A stretch of DNA of 64,000 bases from Burkholderia sp. HI2500 (GTDB lineage Bacteria > Pseudomonadota > Gammaproteobacteria > Burkholderiales > Burkholderiaceae), in NCBI RefSeq assembly GCF_002223055.1, contig NZ_NKFL01000004.1:620001-684000 (forward strand), in the 5' to 3' direction. The notes below the pieces were generated by a model, which was given only the letters and a program-made list of their open reading frames with translations, was not told the DNA's origin and searched no databases. Of this stretch, positions 51,335 through 63,310 are shown one piece after another; positions within the stretch are counted from its first letter, which is position 1, and every line of letters begins with the position of its first letter. A program made the position numbers and the translations under genes.

Positions 51335-52834
51335 ATGACGAAACTCACGCTGCGCAAAGTGCTCGCGGCGGCGGCGCTGTGTGCCTGCCTGCCGCTCGTC
51401 CCGCAAACCGCGGTCGCTGTCACGCCTCCCGCTGCCAGCCTTCCCGATTTCGCCGATCTCGTCGAAAAGGTCGGCCCTGCGGTCGTGAACATCCGGACCA
51501 CCGCGAACGTGCCGGTACCCGGCCCGCGCGGCGTGCTTCCGCCGGGCTTCGACAACGGCGACATGTCGGAATTCTTCCGCCGCTTTTTCGGCATTCCGCT
51601 GCCGCAGGCGCCGGGCAACGGTAGTGGCAATGGCGGCGGCAATCCGAAGAACGCGCCGACGCCGGACAATCCGCCCGACACCGAACAGAATCGCGGCGTC
51701 GGCTCGGGCTTCATCGTGTCGGCCGACGGCTACGTGATGACCAATGCGCACGTCGTCGACGATGCGGACACCATCTACGTGACGCTGACCGACAAGCGCG
51801 AATTCAAGGCGAAGCTGATCGGCGTCGACGATCGCACGGACGTCGCGGTCGTCAAGATCCAGGCGTCGAACCTGCCGGTCGTCGCGATCGGCGATTCGAA
51901 CAAGGTGCGCGTCGGCGAGTGGGTCGTCGCGATCGGTTCGCCGTTCGGCCTCGACAACACGGTCACGGCCGGCATCGTCAGCTCGAAGAGCCGCAATACG
52001 GGTGACTACCTGCCGTTCATCCAGACCGACGTTGCCGTGAACCCCGGCAACTCGGGCGGCCCGCTCATCAACATGCAGGGCGAGGTGATCGGCATCAACT
52101 CGCAGATCTACAGTCGTACCGGCGGCTTCATGGGCATCTCGTTCGCGATTCCGATCGACGAGGCGATGCGCGTGGCCGACCAGCTGAAGGCGACGGGCAA
52201 GGTCACGCGCGGCCGGATCGCGGTGGCGATCGGCGAGGTGACGAAGGACGTGGCCGATTCGATCGGGTTGCCGAAGGCCGAGGGCGCGCTCGTCAGCAGC
52301 GTCGAGCCGGGTGGCCCGGCCGACAAGGCGGGTATCCAGCCGGGCGACATCATCCTGAAGTTCAATGGTCGTTCGGTCGACGCGGCGTCGGATCTGCCGC
52401 GCATGGTCGGTGACACGAAGCCCGGCACGAAGGCGACGGTCAGCGTATGGCGCAAGGGTCAGGCACGCGATCTGCCGATCACGATCGCGGAAACGCCGGC
52501 CGAAACGACGGCAAAGGCCGAGCAGCGCAAGAACGCGCCGCAGAAGCCGCGCCAGACCAATTCGCTCGGTCTGACGGTCAGCGACCTGACGGCGGAGCAG
52601 ATGAAGACGCTGAAGCTGAAGAACGGCGTGCAGATCGACGGCGTCGACGGCCCGGCCGCCCGTGCGGGCCTGCAGCGCGGTGACATCGTGCTGCGCGTCG
52701 GCGACACCGACATCACGAACGCGAAGCAGTTCGCCGACGTGACCGCGCAGCTCGATCCGCAGAAGGCGGTCGCGGTGCTCGTGCGGCGTGGCGACAACAC
52801 GCAATTCGTGCCCGTGCGGCCGCGCCAGAAGTAA
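51335..52834 (+). CDS. mucD: Periplasmic serine protease MucD/DegP (HtrA)
   Basis: MucD degrades misfolded envelope proteins and feeds back on sigma-E. The 499-residue protein has a signal peptide (VLAAAALCACLPLVPQTAVA), the S1C triad His in MTNAHVVDDAD, Asp in DDRTDVAVVKIQ and Ser in NPGNSGGPLINMQ, then two PDZ domains (residues ~290-390 and ~410-499). The linker after the first PDZ (RKNAPQKPRQTNSLG) is a flexible basic stretch. It ends 7 bp before the glutaredoxin-like gene. Confidence 0.95.
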   Translation: MTKLTLRKVLAAAALCACLPLVPQTAVAVTPPAASLPDFADLVEKVGPAVVNIRTTANVPVPGPRGVLPPGFDNGDMSEFFRRFFGIPLPQAPGNGSGNGGGNPKNAPTPDNPPDTEQNRGVGSGFIVSADGYVMTNAHVVDDADTIYVTLTDKREFKAKLIGVDDRTDVAVVKIQASNLPVVAIGDSNKVRVGEWVVAIGSPFGLDNTVTAGIVSSKSRNTGDYLPFIQTDVAVNPGNSGGPLINMQGEVIGINSQIYSRTGGFMGISFAIPIDEAMRVADQLKATGKVTRGRIAVAIGEVTKDVADSIGLPKAEGALVSSVEPGGPADKAGIQPGDIILKFNGRSVDAASDLPRMVGDTKPGTKATVSVWRKGQARDLPITIAETPAETTAKAEQRKNAPQKPRQTNSLGLTVSDLTAEQMKTLKLKNGVQIDGVDGPAARAGLQRGDIVLRVGDTDITNAKQFADVTAQLDPQKAVAVLVRRGDNTQFVPVRPRQK

Positions 52835-52841
52835 CGCGCCG

Positions 52842-53084
52842 ATGTTCACGCTTTACGGCCGCGGCTGGTGCCACCTGTGCGACGACATGCGCGACGCACT
52901 GGCGCCGGTGGCGGCCGAATTCGGCGTCGCGGTCGATTACGTCGACATCGACACCGATGCGGCGCTCGTCGCCCGCTACGACGAGGACGTGCCCGTGCTG
53001 TTGCTGGACGGGGCGGAGGTATGCCGCCACCGGTTCGACGACGCGCGGGTGCGCGACGCGCTGGCGGCCCGGCGCCGAGCCTGA
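52842..53084 (+). CDS. Glutaredoxin-like thiol protein
   Basis: An 80-residue thioredoxin-fold protein, MFTLYGRGWCHLCDDMRDAL, with a CHLC active site. The DVPVLLLDGAEVCRHRFDD segment has the cis-Pro and a later Cys. Such short proteins at this place (after mucD, before lepA) are common in Burkholderiales; redox partner unknown. ATG at 52842 is immediately 5' of the glutaredoxin motif. Confidence 0.9.
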   Translation: MFTLYGRGWCHLCDDMRDALAPVAAEFGVAVDYVDIDTDAALVARYDEDVPVLLLDGAEVCRHRFDDARVRDALAARRRA

Positions 53085-53280
53085 CCTGCCGCGGGCGCGC
53101 GTCGTTTCGCACGGGGCTTGGCCCGGCGGGCGCCCCCCCCCGGCGACCACCGCCCGGCCCGGCGTAGGAAATACCGCCCGGCAAAGGCCTTTTCGGCTAA
53201 AATAAGCTGTTTTTTCACCGACTTACACAAGGCGTGCTCTGCAGTCGTCGAGCGCGCCTTTTTCGCTTGATCGGCACTGA

Positions 53281-55074
<1,794 letters not shown>

Positions 55075-55090
55075 CAGGACTGATCCTTTT

Positions 55091-55984
55091 ATGAATTTTG
55101 CGCTGATTCTTTTTGTGCTCGTCATCTTGACGGGCGTAGCGTGGGTGCTGGACAAACTGGTGTTCCTGCCGCAGCGTCGCAAGGCGGCCGACTCGGCGAT
55201 CGAGGAGTTCGATCGCCAGCAGTCGCGCATCGACAAGCGCTTCGCGGATGAAAACGCGGTGCAGACGCGTTCGAAGCTGCGCGACGAGAAGTTGCGCCAG
55301 CCGTGGTGGCTCGAGTACACGGCGAGCTTCTTCCCGGTGATCCTGGCGGTGTTCGTCGTGCGTTCGTTCGTCGTCGAGCCGTTCAAGATTCCGTCGGGCT
55401 CGATGGTGCCGACGCTGCTCGTCGGCGATTTCATCCTCGTCAACAAGTTCGAATACGGGCTGCGCCTGCCGGTCACGAACACGAAGATCACGCAGGGCAG
55501 CCCGCTGTCGCGCGGCGACGTCGTCGTGTTCCGTTATCCGAAGGACGAGTCGGTCGACTACATCAAGCGCGTGATCGGCCTGCCGGGCGATACCGTCGCG
55601 TACCAGGACAAGCAGCTCACGATCAACGGCCAGCCGGTGCCCGAAACGCCGCTGCCCGATTTCTTCGACGACGAGCGCCAGAATTACGCGAAGCAGTTCG
55701 AGGAAACGATCGGCAACAAGAAGAACGCGATCCTCAACAACCCGGCCGTGCCGCCGTTCGTGATGGGCGCATACGACTATCCGTTTCGCGACAACTGCAC
55801 GTACAACAGCCGCGGTGTGATCTGCAAGGTGCCGCCCGGTCACTACTTCATGATGGGCGACAACCGCGACAACAGTGCGGACAGCCGCTACTGGGGTTTC
55901 GTGCCGGACCAGAACATCGTCGGCCGCGCGTTCTTCATCTGGATGAACTTCAGCGACCTGAAGCGCATCGGTTCCTTCAACTGA
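55091..55984 (+). CDS. lepB: Signal peptidase I
   Basis: Type I signal peptidase in the inner membrane, cleaving signal peptides. The 297-residue protein has an N-terminal membrane segment ([21 protein letters not shown]), a second ([20 protein letters not shown]), then the catalytic Ser in [10 protein letters not shown] and Lys in [11 protein letters not shown], plus [16 protein letters not shown]. The start at 55091 after TTTT is the family start; an upstream ORF adds residues without homology. The lepA-lepB-rnc-era order is conserved. Confidence 0.96.
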   Translation: MNFALILFVLVILTGVAWVLDKLVFLPQRRKAADSAIEEFDRQQSRIDKRFADENAVQTRSKLRDEKLRQPWWLEYTASFFPVILAVFVVRSFVVEPFKIPSGSMVPTLLVGDFILVNKFEYGLRLPVTNTKITQGSPLSRGDVVVFRYPKDESVDYIKRVIGLPGDTVAYQDKQLTINGQPVPETPLPDFFDDERQNYAKQFEETIGNKKNAILNNPAVPPFVMGAYDYPFRDNCTYNSRGVICKVPPGHYFMMGDNRDNSADSRYWGFVPDQNIVGRAFFIWMNFSDLKRIGSFN

Positions 55985-56138
55985 TCGCAATCGACTCACT
56001 CGCACTACGCGACGCACGGGCCGCGTCGCGTATTGCCGAACTACTTTAAGAACCGGCGGTAACACCGCCTCGTCACGCCTTTTCGCGTCCGGCCGTGCCG
56101 TTTCGGCCCGACCGGGCGCCCGCGTTATACTCCTGCAC

Positions 56139-57365
56139 ATGCCCTCATCCCAGTTGGAAAGCCGGCTGCGCTACGAATTTCGCAATGCGGAATTGTTGCG
56201 CCAGGCTTTGACCCATCGCAGTCACAGTGCCACGCACAACGAACGGCTCGAGTTTCTCGGCGACTCCGTTCTGAATTGCGCGGTGGCCGCCCTTTTGTTC
56301 CAGCGTTTCGGCAAGCTGGACGAAGGCGATCTGTCGCGCGTACGCGCCAACCTCGTCAAACAGCAGTCGCTGTACGAAATTGCTCAGGCCCTGAATATCT
56401 CGGACGGACTGCGGCTCGGCGAGGGCGAGCTGCGCAGCGGCGGGTTCCGTCGCCCGTCGATCCTCGCGGACGCGTTCGAAGCCATCATCGGGGCCGTGTT
56501 CCTCGATGGCGGCTTCGAAGCCGCCCAAGGGGTCATCAAGCGCCTCTATATCCCGATTCTCGACCACATCGATCCGCGCACGCTCGGCAAGGACGCGAAG
56601 ACGCTGCTGCAGGAATACCTGCAGGGGCACAAGATCGCGCTGCCGACCTACACGGTGGTGGCGACGCATGGTGCGGCGCACAATCAGCAATTCGAAGTCG
56701 AATGCACGGTGCCGAAGCTCGACGTGAAGGTGTCGGGCTCCGGTGCGAGCCGGCGCGCAGCCGAGCAGGCTGCCGCGAAGAAGGCGCTCGATGAAGTGAT
56801 GGCGGCCGCGCCGATGCTGGCCGCGAAGCCGAAGCGCTCGAAAAACGCGCGCGGGTCGAAGCATGTCGAACCCGAAATCGTGCCGGGCGTGAAGGGCGTG
56901 CAGGAAGCGCTCGACCTGCGCTCGCCGGAGCGGAAGGAACGCGCGGCGGCGCGCGAGGCGAGGGCGGCCGGTGCGGCGCCTGCGGCCACCGCTGCGACCG
57001 GTACCGAGCCGGCCGCGGCGCCGATGGCCGCGATTCGCGCGGCGCATGTCGACGCGGCTGCGGAAAAGGGCGAACGGGCGGCGAAGCCGGCGGCCGACAA
57101 GCCTGGCGACAAGCCGGCCGAGCGAGCCGACAAGGCCGCGGAGAAGCCCGCGGAAGCCGTGCCCGCTGCACGCGCAGCCGACAAGCCGGCTGGCCAGTCC
57201 GCCGATCCGGCATCGTCGTCCGCCGACAAGTCTTCCGCCGGTACCGACCCCGCTTCGCGTGCGGCTGCGCGCACACGCGACGCCGCGGCACCGGATTCCG
57301 AGACGCCGCCGGGCGGCGCGAGCCTCGCCGCTGCGCAGGCGCGCGTGGCCGATGCCGACCACTGA
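56139..57365 (+). CDS. rnc: Ribonuclease III with a long C-terminal tail
   Basis: RNase III cuts double-stranded RNA, including rRNA precursors. The N-terminal RNase III domain has the signature [13 protein letters not shown], with the catalytic [12 protein letters not shown] later; the dsRBD is at about residues 155-222 ([20 protein letters not shown]...). The product is 408 residues against 226 in E. coli: the last ~185 are a low-complexity Ala/Pro/Lys/Asp region with repeats such as DKPADKP-type. The ATG at 56139 is upstream of the motif start and has weak ribosome signal. Confidence 0.94.
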   Translation: MPSSQLESRLRYEFRNAELLRQALTHRSHSATHNERLEFLGDSVLNCAVAALLFQRFGKLDEGDLSRVRANLVKQQSLYEIAQALNISDGLRLGEGELRSGGFRRPSILADAFEAIIGAVFLDGGFEAAQGVIKRLYIPILDHIDPRTLGKDAKTLLQEYLQGHKIALPTYTVVATHGAAHNQQFEVECTVPKLDVKVSGSGASRRAAEQAAAKKALDEVMAAAPMLAAKPKRSKNARGSKHVEPEIVPGVKGVQEALDLRSPERKERAAAREARAAGAAPAATAATGTEPAAAPMAAIRAAHVDAAAEKGERAAKPAADKPGDKPAERADKAAEKPAEAVPAARAADKPAGQSADPASSSADKSSAGTDPASRAAARTRDAAAPDSETPPGGASLAAAQARVADADH

Positions 57366-57425
57366 ATTGCCCATCGATCGTGCCGCGCGCCGCGCGGCCG
57401 TTTCCGAACCTGTCTCCCAAACGAT

Positions 57426-58325
57426 ATGAACACTCCCGCTCCTACCGGTTTCCGTTGCGGCATGATCGCGATCGTGGGCCGCCCGAACGTCGGCAAGTCG
57501 ACGTTGATGAACGCACTCGTCGGCCAGAAGATCAGCATCACGTCGCGCAAGGCGCAGACGACCCGCCACCGGATTACCGGCATCAATACGTTCGACGACG
57601 CGCAATTCGTGTTCGTCGACACGCCGGGTTTCCAGACCCGCCACAGCACCGCGCTGAACCGTTCGCTGAACCGCGCGGTCACGTCGACGCTCACGTCGGT
57701 CGACGTGATCCTGTTCGTGATCGAGGCCGGCCGCTTCGGCCCCGACGACCAGAAGGTGCTCGACCTGATTCCGCCTGGCATGCCGACGCTGCTGATCGCG
57801 AACAAGATCGACCGCGTGAACGACAAGGCCACGCTGTTCCCGTTCATGCAGGAGGTGAGCGAGCTGCGCGAATTCACCGAGCTCGTGCCGCTGTCGGCGC
57901 AGAAACCGGAAGACATCAAGCGCCTGCTGGACACGATCAAGCCATACCTGCCGGAAGGCGAGCCGATCTACGGCGAGGACGAGCTGACCGACCGCAGCTC
58001 GCGTTTTCTCGCAGCTGAAATCCTGCGCGAGAAGGTGTTCCGCTGGACCGGCGACGAACTGCCGTACACGAGCACCGTGCTGATCGACAAGTTCGAGGAG
58101 GAAGGGCGCCTGAAGCGCATCTTCGCGACGATCCTCGTCGAGCGCGATTCGCACAAGGCGATGGTGATCGGCAAGAAGGGCGAGAAGCTCAAGCAGATCA
58201 GCACCGAGGCGCGGATGGACATGGAGAAGCTGTTCGACGGCCCGGTGTATCTCGAGACCTTCGTGAAGGTGAAGAGCGGCTGGGCCGACAACGAGGCAGG
58301 GCTGCGCGCCTATGGGTACGAATGA
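57426..58325 (+). CDS. era: GTPase Era
   Basis: Era helps 30S maturation and links it to cell cycle. The 299-residue protein has G1 [10 protein letters not shown]3 DTPGFQ and G4 NKIDRV, and a C-terminal KH domain ([24 protein letters not shown]) that binds 16S rRNA near the 3' end. It follows rnc and overlaps the recO start by 14 bp. Confidence 0.97.
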   Translation: MNTPAPTGFRCGMIAIVGRPNVGKSTLMNALVGQKISITSRKAQTTRHRITGINTFDDAQFVFVDTPGFQTRHSTALNRSLNRAVTSTLTSVDVILFVIEAGRFGPDDQKVLDLIPPGMPTLLIANKIDRVNDKATLFPFMQEVSELREFTELVPLSAQKPEDIKRLLDTIKPYLPEGEPIYGEDELTDRSSRFLAAEILREKVFRWTGDELPYTSTVLIDKFEEEGRLKRIFATILVERDSHKAMVIGKKGEKLKQISTEARMDMEKLFDGPVYLETFVKVKSGWADNEAGLRAYGYE

Positions 58326-59148
58326 CGCGCTGACGTCGACTGAAGACGCGGTGACGGCCGGCGCGAACGACGCGCCGCTGCCGGCACCGCCTGAACCGCC
58401 GCGCAAGGCGCGGCGCGCGACGTCACGCACGTCCGATTTCCGCGTCGCGGAGCAGCCGGCATACGTGCTGCACAGTTATCCGTATCGGGAAACGAGCCTG
58501 ATCATCGACGTGCTGACGCGTGATCATGGCCGGCTTGCGCTCGTCGCGAAGGGCGCGAAGCGCCCGCACTCCGCGCTGCGCGGCGTACTGCAGACCTTCC
58601 AGCCGCTGCTGCTGTCCTGGTCCGGCAAATCCGAGGTGCGCACGCTGACGGGCGCCGAGTGGGTCGGCGGGATGCTGCCGCTCGGCGGCGACGGGCTCTT
58701 GTGCGGCTTCTACGCGAACGAGCTGCTCGTGAAATTCTGCGCACGCGAAGATCCCCAGCCGCCGCTCTTCAATCATTACGTGCTGACCCTCACGCGCCTC
58801 GCGCACGGCGAACCCGCGGTGCAGGTGCTGCGCTCGTTCGAGCGCGTGCTGCTGCGCGAGACCGGCTACGCGATGGCGCTGAACCGCACGGTCGCGCGCC
58901 GCGCGGTCGAGCCCGATCGTCGCTACGTGTTCGATCCCGAGCGTGGCGTGCGCAACGCGGACGACGAAGTCCCGTCGCATTGGCCGGTCATTTCCGGACA
59001 GACGTTGCTCGACATGGAGCAGGACGATTACCATCGAGCCCAGACGGTTGCGCAAAGCAAGACGCTGATGCGCTTCCTGCTGAACACCTATCTCGGCGGT
59101 ACGCCGCTTGCCACGCGTCAGATCCTGATCGACCTGCAAAACCTATGA
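58312..59148 (+). CDS. recO: DNA repair protein RecO
   Basis: RecO loads RecA on SSB-coated DNA with RecR. The 278-residue protein has an N-terminal extension of ~40 residues before the OB-fold ([56 protein letters not shown]). The helical C-terminal domain follows, with [26 protein letters not shown]. Starts inside era; its TGA overlaps the pdxJ ATG (ATGA), so the three are coupled. Confidence 0.93.
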   Translation: MGTNDALTSTEDAVTAGANDAPLPAPPEPPRKARRATSRTSDFRVAEQPAYVLHSYPYRETSLIIDVLTRDHGRLALVAKGAKRPHSALRGVLQTFQPLLLSWSGKSEVRTLTGAEWVGGMLPLGGDGLLCGFYANELLVKFCAREDPQPPLFNHYVLTLTRLAHGEPAVQVLRSFERVLLRETGYAMALNRTVARRAVEPDRRYVFDPERGVRNADDEVPSHWPVISGQTLLDMEQDDYHRAQTVAQSKTLMRFLLNTYLGGTPLATRQILIDLQNL

Positions 59149-59921
59149 GTTTCTTCCTGACAACGCCCACCGCCATCGACCTCGGCGTCAACATCGACCA
59201 CGTCGCGACGCTGCGCAATGTGCGCGGCACGACCTATCCCGATCCGATCCGCGCGGCGCTCGCCGCCGAAGAAGCCGGTGCGGATGCGATCACGCTGCAC
59301 CTGCGCGAGGATCGCCGCCACATCGTCGATGCGGATGTGCGCAAGCTGCGTCCGCTGCTGAAGACGCGCATGAATCTCGAATGCGCGGTGACGGCCGAGA
59401 TGCTCGATATCGCCTGTGAAGTGCGTCCGCACGACGCGTGCCTCGTGCCCGAGAAGCGCGAGGAACTGACGACCGAAGGCGGTCTCGATGTCGCCGGCCA
59501 CTTCGAGGCCGTGCGTGCGGCATGCAAGCAGCTTGCCGACGTGGGTGTGCGCGTGTCGCTGTTCATCGACCCGGACGAGACGCAGATCCGTGCCGCACAC
59601 GAAGCGGGCGCGCCGGTGATCGAGCTGCATACGGGCCGTTACGCGGAAGCGCACGACGAAGCCGAGCAGCAGCGCGAATACGAACGCATCGTCGCGGGCG
59701 TTCAGGCGGGCGCGCAGCTCGGCCTGAAGGTCAATGCCGGTCACGGCCTGCACTACACGAACGTGCAGCAGATCGCCGCGATCGACGGCATCGTCGAACT
59801 GAACATCGGCCACGCGATCGTCGCGCACGCGATTTTCGCGGGCTGGGACAACGCGGTGCGCGAAATGAAGGCGATCATGGTCGCCGCACGCGTTGCCGCG
59901 CTGCATGGCGGCGCGCGCTGA
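59145..59921 (+). CDS. pdxJ: Pyridoxine 5'-phosphate synthase
   Basis: PdxJ condenses 1-deoxyxylulose 5-phosphate with 3-amino-1-hydroxyacetone phosphate to give PNP. The 258-residue TIM-barrel enzyme starts [34 protein letters not shown], followed by [32 protein letters not shown], and [13 protein letters not shown]. The ATG is set by the recO overlap and family length. acpS follows 72 bp later. Confidence 0.96.
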   Translation: MSFFLTTPTAIDLGVNIDHVATLRNVRGTTYPDPIRAALAAEEAGADAITLHLREDRRHIVDADVRKLRPLLKTRMNLECAVTAEMLDIACEVRPHDACLVPEKREELTTEGGLDVAGHFEAVRAACKQLADVGVRVSLFIDPDETQIRAAHEAGAPVIELHTGRYAEAHDEAEQQREYERIVAGVQAGAQLGLKVNAGHGLHYTNVQQIAAIDGIVELNIGHAIVAHAIFAGWDNAVREMKAIMVAARVAALHGGAR

Positions 59922-59993
59922 AGATGACATGCCACCGCGCGTCGCGCGTCATGCCTGACCCGGCCCGGCCGGGTCGTACCGGCGCGTACTGAC

Positions 59994-60422
59994 ATGGCGA
60001 TCTACGGCATCGGTACCGACATCGCCCAGGTGAGCCGCATCGCGGCCGTGCTCGAACGCACGGGCGGCCGGTTTGCCGAGAAGGTGCTGGGCCCGGACGA
60101 GCTGCGCGTGTTCCATGCGCGCCGCGCCCGCTCCGAGGCGCGCGGCATCGCGTTCCTCGCGACGCGCTTTTCCGCGAAGGAAGCGTTCTCGAAGGCGATC
60201 GGCCTCGGCATGCACTGGCCGATGACGTGGCGTGCGCTGCAGACCCTCAACCACCCGAGCGGCGAGCCGTACGTCGTCGCATCGGGCGAGCTGGCCGACT
60301 GGCTGGCGGCCCGTGGCATCACGGCGCGCGTGACGGTCAGCGACGAACGCGACTATGCGGTGTCGTTCGTGGTCGCCGAGACGGACGCCGCGCCTGCACC
60401 TGTTTCCCGAACCTCCTCCTGA
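59994..60422 (+). CDS. acpS: Holo-[acyl carrier protein] synthase
   Basis: AcpS transfers 4'-phosphopantetheine from CoA to ACP, activating the acpP product at 46752. The 142-residue protein has the Asp-binding [13 protein letters not shown] and the Glu-Lys in [13 protein letters not shown], followed by YAVSFVVAE. It lies after pdxJ and just before nagZ, the order also known from other proteobacteria. Confidence 0.95.
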   Translation: MAIYGIGTDIAQVSRIAAVLERTGGRFAEKVLGPDELRVFHARRARSEARGIAFLATRFSAKEAFSKAIGLGMHWPMTWRALQTLNHPSGEPYVVASGELADWLAARGITARVTVSDERDYAVSFVVAETDAAPAPVSRTSS

Positions 60423-60438
60423 CGGAATACCCGATTCG

Positions 60439-61467
60439 ATGAAAACGACTCCCGGCCCGGTCATGCTCGACGTCGTCGGCATGGCCCTGTCGCGCGACGA
60501 TGCGCGGCGCCTCGCGCATCCGAATACCGGCGGCGTGATCCTGTTCGCGCGGCACTTCCAGAACCGCGCGCAACTGACCGCGCTGACCGACTCGATCCGC
60601 GCGGTGCGCGAAGACATCCTGATCGCCGTCGATCACGAAGGCGGGCGCGTGCAGCGTTTCCGCACCGACGGCTTCACGGTGCTGCCCGCGATGCGCCGCC
60701 TGGGCGAGCTGTGGGATCGCGACGTGCTGCTCGCGACGAAGGTCGCCACGGCCGTCGGCTACGTCCTGGCCGCCGAGCTGCGCGCGTGCGGGATCGACAT
60801 GAGCTTCACGCCCGTGCTCGACCTCGACTACGGGCACTCGAAAGTGATCGGCGATCGCGCGTTCCATCGCGATCCGCGCGTCGTCACGCTGCTCGCGAAG
60901 AGCCTGAACCACGGGCTGTCGCTCGCGGGGATGGCGAACTGCGGCAAGCATTTCCCGGGGCACGGCTTCGCGGAGGCCGACTCGCACGTTGCGTTGCCGA
61001 CCGACGACCGTACGCTCGACGCGATCCTCAAGCAGGACGTCGCACCGTACGACTGGCTCGGTTTGTCGCTGTCCGCGGTGATTCCCGCACACGTGATCTA
61101 CACGCAGGTCGACAAGCGGCCGGCCGGTTTCTCGCGCGTGTGGCTGCAGGACATCCTGCGCGGACGGCTCGGCTTCACGGGCGCGATCTTCAGCGACGAC
61201 CTGTCGATGGAAGCCGCGCGCGAAGGCGGCACGCTCACGCAGGCGGCCGACGCCGCGCTCGCGGCCGGTTGCGACATGGTGCTCGTCTGCAACCAGCCGG
61301 ACGCGGCCGAGGTCGTGCTGAACGGGCTGAAAGCGCGGGCCACAGACGAGTCGGTGCGACGTATCAAGCGGATGCGTGGGCGCGGCAAGGCGCTCAAGTG
61401 GGACAAGCTGATCGCGCAGCCCGAGTATCTGCAGGCGCAGGCGCTGTTGAGCAGCGCACTGGCCTGA
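60439..61467 (+). CDS. nagZ: Beta-N-acetylhexosaminidase NagZ
   Basis: NagZ removes GlcNAc from cell-wall fragments in peptidoglycan recycling and thereby helps set AmpC induction. The 342-residue glycoside hydrolase family 3 protein has VDHEGGRVQRF, KHFPGHG (the His-Asp catalytic dyad region) and DDLSMEAA with the Asp nucleophile. Start at 60439 is favoured; it follows ACCCGATTCG. It ends before a strong terminator. Confidence 0.95.
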   Translation: MKTTPGPVMLDVVGMALSRDDARRLAHPNTGGVILFARHFQNRAQLTALTDSIRAVREDILIAVDHEGGRVQRFRTDGFTVLPAMRRLGELWDRDVLLATKVATAVGYVLAAELRACGIDMSFTPVLDLDYGHSKVIGDRAFHRDPRVVTLLAKSLNHGLSLAGMANCGKHFPGHGFAEADSHVALPTDDRTLDAILKQDVAPYDWLGLSLSAVIPAHVIYTQVDKRPAGFSRVWLQDILRGRLGFTGAIFSDDLSMEAAREGGTLTQAADAALAAGCDMVLVCNQPDAAEVVLNGLKARATDESVRRIKRMRGRGKALKWDKLIAQPEYLQAQALLSSALA

Positions 61468-61510
61468 GCGGGGAGGGGATGGCGCGCCCCGCGCCGTTCC
61501 GGTTACCGAA

Positions 61511-61541
61511 ACAAAAAGCCGCGCAATCGCGCGGCTTTTTC
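61511..61541 (+). terminator. Terminator after nagZ
   Basis: AAAAAGCCGCGC-AATC-GCGCGGCTTTTT is a perfect 12-bp stem with T-run; symmetrical, so it also limits transcription from the other strand. Confidence 0.85.
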
Positions 61542-61655
61542 ATGGATTACTGCTGGTGCGAACCGGGCAGCTTCAGGAATCAGGCAGGTCGACGTAGTGA
61601 GTTTCAGCGCAACTAACGGTCAAGTCCTGCAGTACCCTCGAGCATCGCCGCCTGC

Positions 61656-63041
61656 TCAGTTCACCTTCATCCGCTGCAGCTTGTTGTACAGCGTCTTCGG
61701 ACTGATGCCGAGCAACGTTGCCGCACGGTGGCGCGTGCCGCCGACGGCGTCGAGCGTCGCGCGGATCAGCAGATCCTCGACATCGGACAGCGGCGTGCCG
61801 ACCTTGATCTGCACGCTGCTGCCGTTCAATGAGGCGCCGGCCGAGAAGCTCGGCTCGCCCGCGCGCAGCGTCTCGATGAAATCGCCCGATGCGTCGTACG
61901 CGAAGCGCACGCGCTCCTGCAACTCGCGCACGTTGCCCGGCCATTCGTAGGACAGGCATTCACGGACGAAGCCCGGCGCCGCGCGCTTGTCGGTCGTGCT
62001 GCGGCCGGTTGCGCGCGCGTCGCGGTTCAGTTCGTCGATCAGCGCATCCGCGATCGCGAGCGCATCGCCGTCGCGCTCGCGCAGCGGCGGCATCGTGATC
62101 GATGCCGCATCGAGGCGCAGCCACAGATCCTCGCGCAGCGTGCCGTTCGCGACCGCTTCGCGCGCCGGGCGGCGCGTGGTCGCGATCAGCCGGAAATCGC
62201 TCGTGATCGAGCTCGTGCCGCCGATCCGCATGAAGTTCTGCGAATCGAGCGCATGCAGCAGCGCTTCCTGCAGCACGAGCGGCAGTGCGGTGATTTCGTC
62301 GAGGAACAGCGTGCCGCCGCCGGCCTGTTCGAACAGGCCCGATTCGCGGCGCTCGGCGCCATCGAACGCACCGCGCTCATGGCCGAACAGCACGCTGTCG
62401 AGCGACGCACCGTGCCGGCCGGCCTGTGCGATCGTCCGGCAGTCGAACGATACGAACGGCCCCTTGCGGCGCCGGCTCAGGTCGTGCAGCGTGCGCGCGG
62501 CCAGCTTCTTGCCGGTACCCGCTTCGCCCGAGAACAGCACCGCCGTTTCGGTGCGCGCGTTGTGCTCGATCATGTCGTACACGTGCTGCATCGCGTCGCT
62601 GCGGCCGACCAGCGCGCCGAAGCGGCCGAGATGGCGCAGCGACGCGCGCAACGACTGCACTTCGTCGATCAGTTCGTACGGACGCGGGATCCGCGCGAGC
62701 AGGCTGCGCAGGCGCGGAATGTTGATCGGCTTCAGCAGGTAGTCCCAGATGCCGTGACGCAGCCCCTCGATGGCGCTCTCGACCGTCGCATTGCCGGTCA
62801 GCACGATGACGGGCAGCGAGCCGTTCGGCTGTTGCTGCGGCAGGTGCTGGAGCAGGTCGAACCCGCTGCCGTCCGGCAGGTTCAGGTCGACCAGGACGAC
62901 ATCGGGAATCGAGCGGCCGAGCGCCGTGCGCGCTTCTGCGAGCGACGTGGCCGTGTCGACCGAGAAGCCGTCCGCGGCGAGCAGCGCGGTGAGGCCGGAC
63001 AGACTGTTGGGATCGTCTTCGACAATCAGGGCGTGTGGCAT
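61656..63041 (-). CDS. NtrC-type response regulator with altered sigma-54 contact loop (GAFDGA)
   Basis: A 461-residue regulator from MPHALIVEDDP. A receiver domain has a phospho-Asp in VVLVDLNLPDGSG (D52) and Lys in LLKPI (K104). The AAA+ domain follows with Walker A GEAGTGKK (172-179) and Walker [11 protein letters not shown], then a Fis-type HTH (RAATLLGISPKTLYNKLQRM). The sigma-54 contact loop reads GAFDGA (224-229) in place of GAFTGA: the critical Thr is Asp. The ATG at 63083 in the same frame would add 14 residues; the shorter form fits receiver starts better. Its targets and kinase partner are not seen nearby. Confidence 0.9.
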   Translation of the reverse strand: MPHALIVEDDPNSLSGLTALLAADGFSVDTATSLAEARTALGRSIPDVVLVDLNLPDGSGFDLLQHLPQQQPNGSLPVIVLTGNATVESAIEGLRHGIWDYLLKPINIPRLRSLLARIPRPYELIDEVQSLRASLRHLGRFGALVGRSDAMQHVYDMIEHNARTETAVLFSGEAGTGKKLAARTLHDLSRRRKGPFVSFDCRTIAQAGRHGASLDSVLFGHERGAFDGAERRESGLFEQAGGGTLFLDEITALPLVLQEALLHALDSQNFMRIGGTSSITSDFRLIATTRRPAREAVANGTLREDLWLRLDAASITMPPLRERDGDALAIADALIDELNRDARATGRSTTDKRAAPGFVRECLSYEWPGNVRELQERVRFAYDASGDFIETLRAGEPSFSAGASLNGSSVQIKVGTPLSDVEDLLIRATLDAVGGTRHRAATLLGISPKTLYNKLQRMKVN

Positions 63042-63259
63042 GGTGGACGCAAGTCGAGTCAAGAGAGGCGGGCTGTCGGTCATCGTGGCCGCAGCCGCAT
63101 GTCAGATTAAAGACTGATTTTATGCCCCGCTGAACGCGTAACGAGCAATATTTCTCCGGCGCTATAAAACAGTTACCGATGATACAAATTGAATATCTTT
63201 ACCGGTGGCTTTTGTGCTTTACATGAGCCTGACTCTCGCCCGGTTGTTGGTGCCGGACA

Positions 63260-63290
63260 AACAAAAAGCGCCCCGAAGGGCGCTTTGTTC
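63260..63290 (-). terminator. Terminator of efp
   Basis: GCGCCC-CGAA-GGGCGC with flanking A- and T-runs; on the minus strand it is followed by TTTTTGTTTG, directly downstream of efp. Confidence 0.85.
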
Positions 63291-63310
63291 GATGCGGGTA
63301 TCGCTGGCGA

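Noticed and set aside
56145..58430. A 761-residue minus-strand frame over rnc and era
   Set aside because: Antisense artefact of GC-rich codons.
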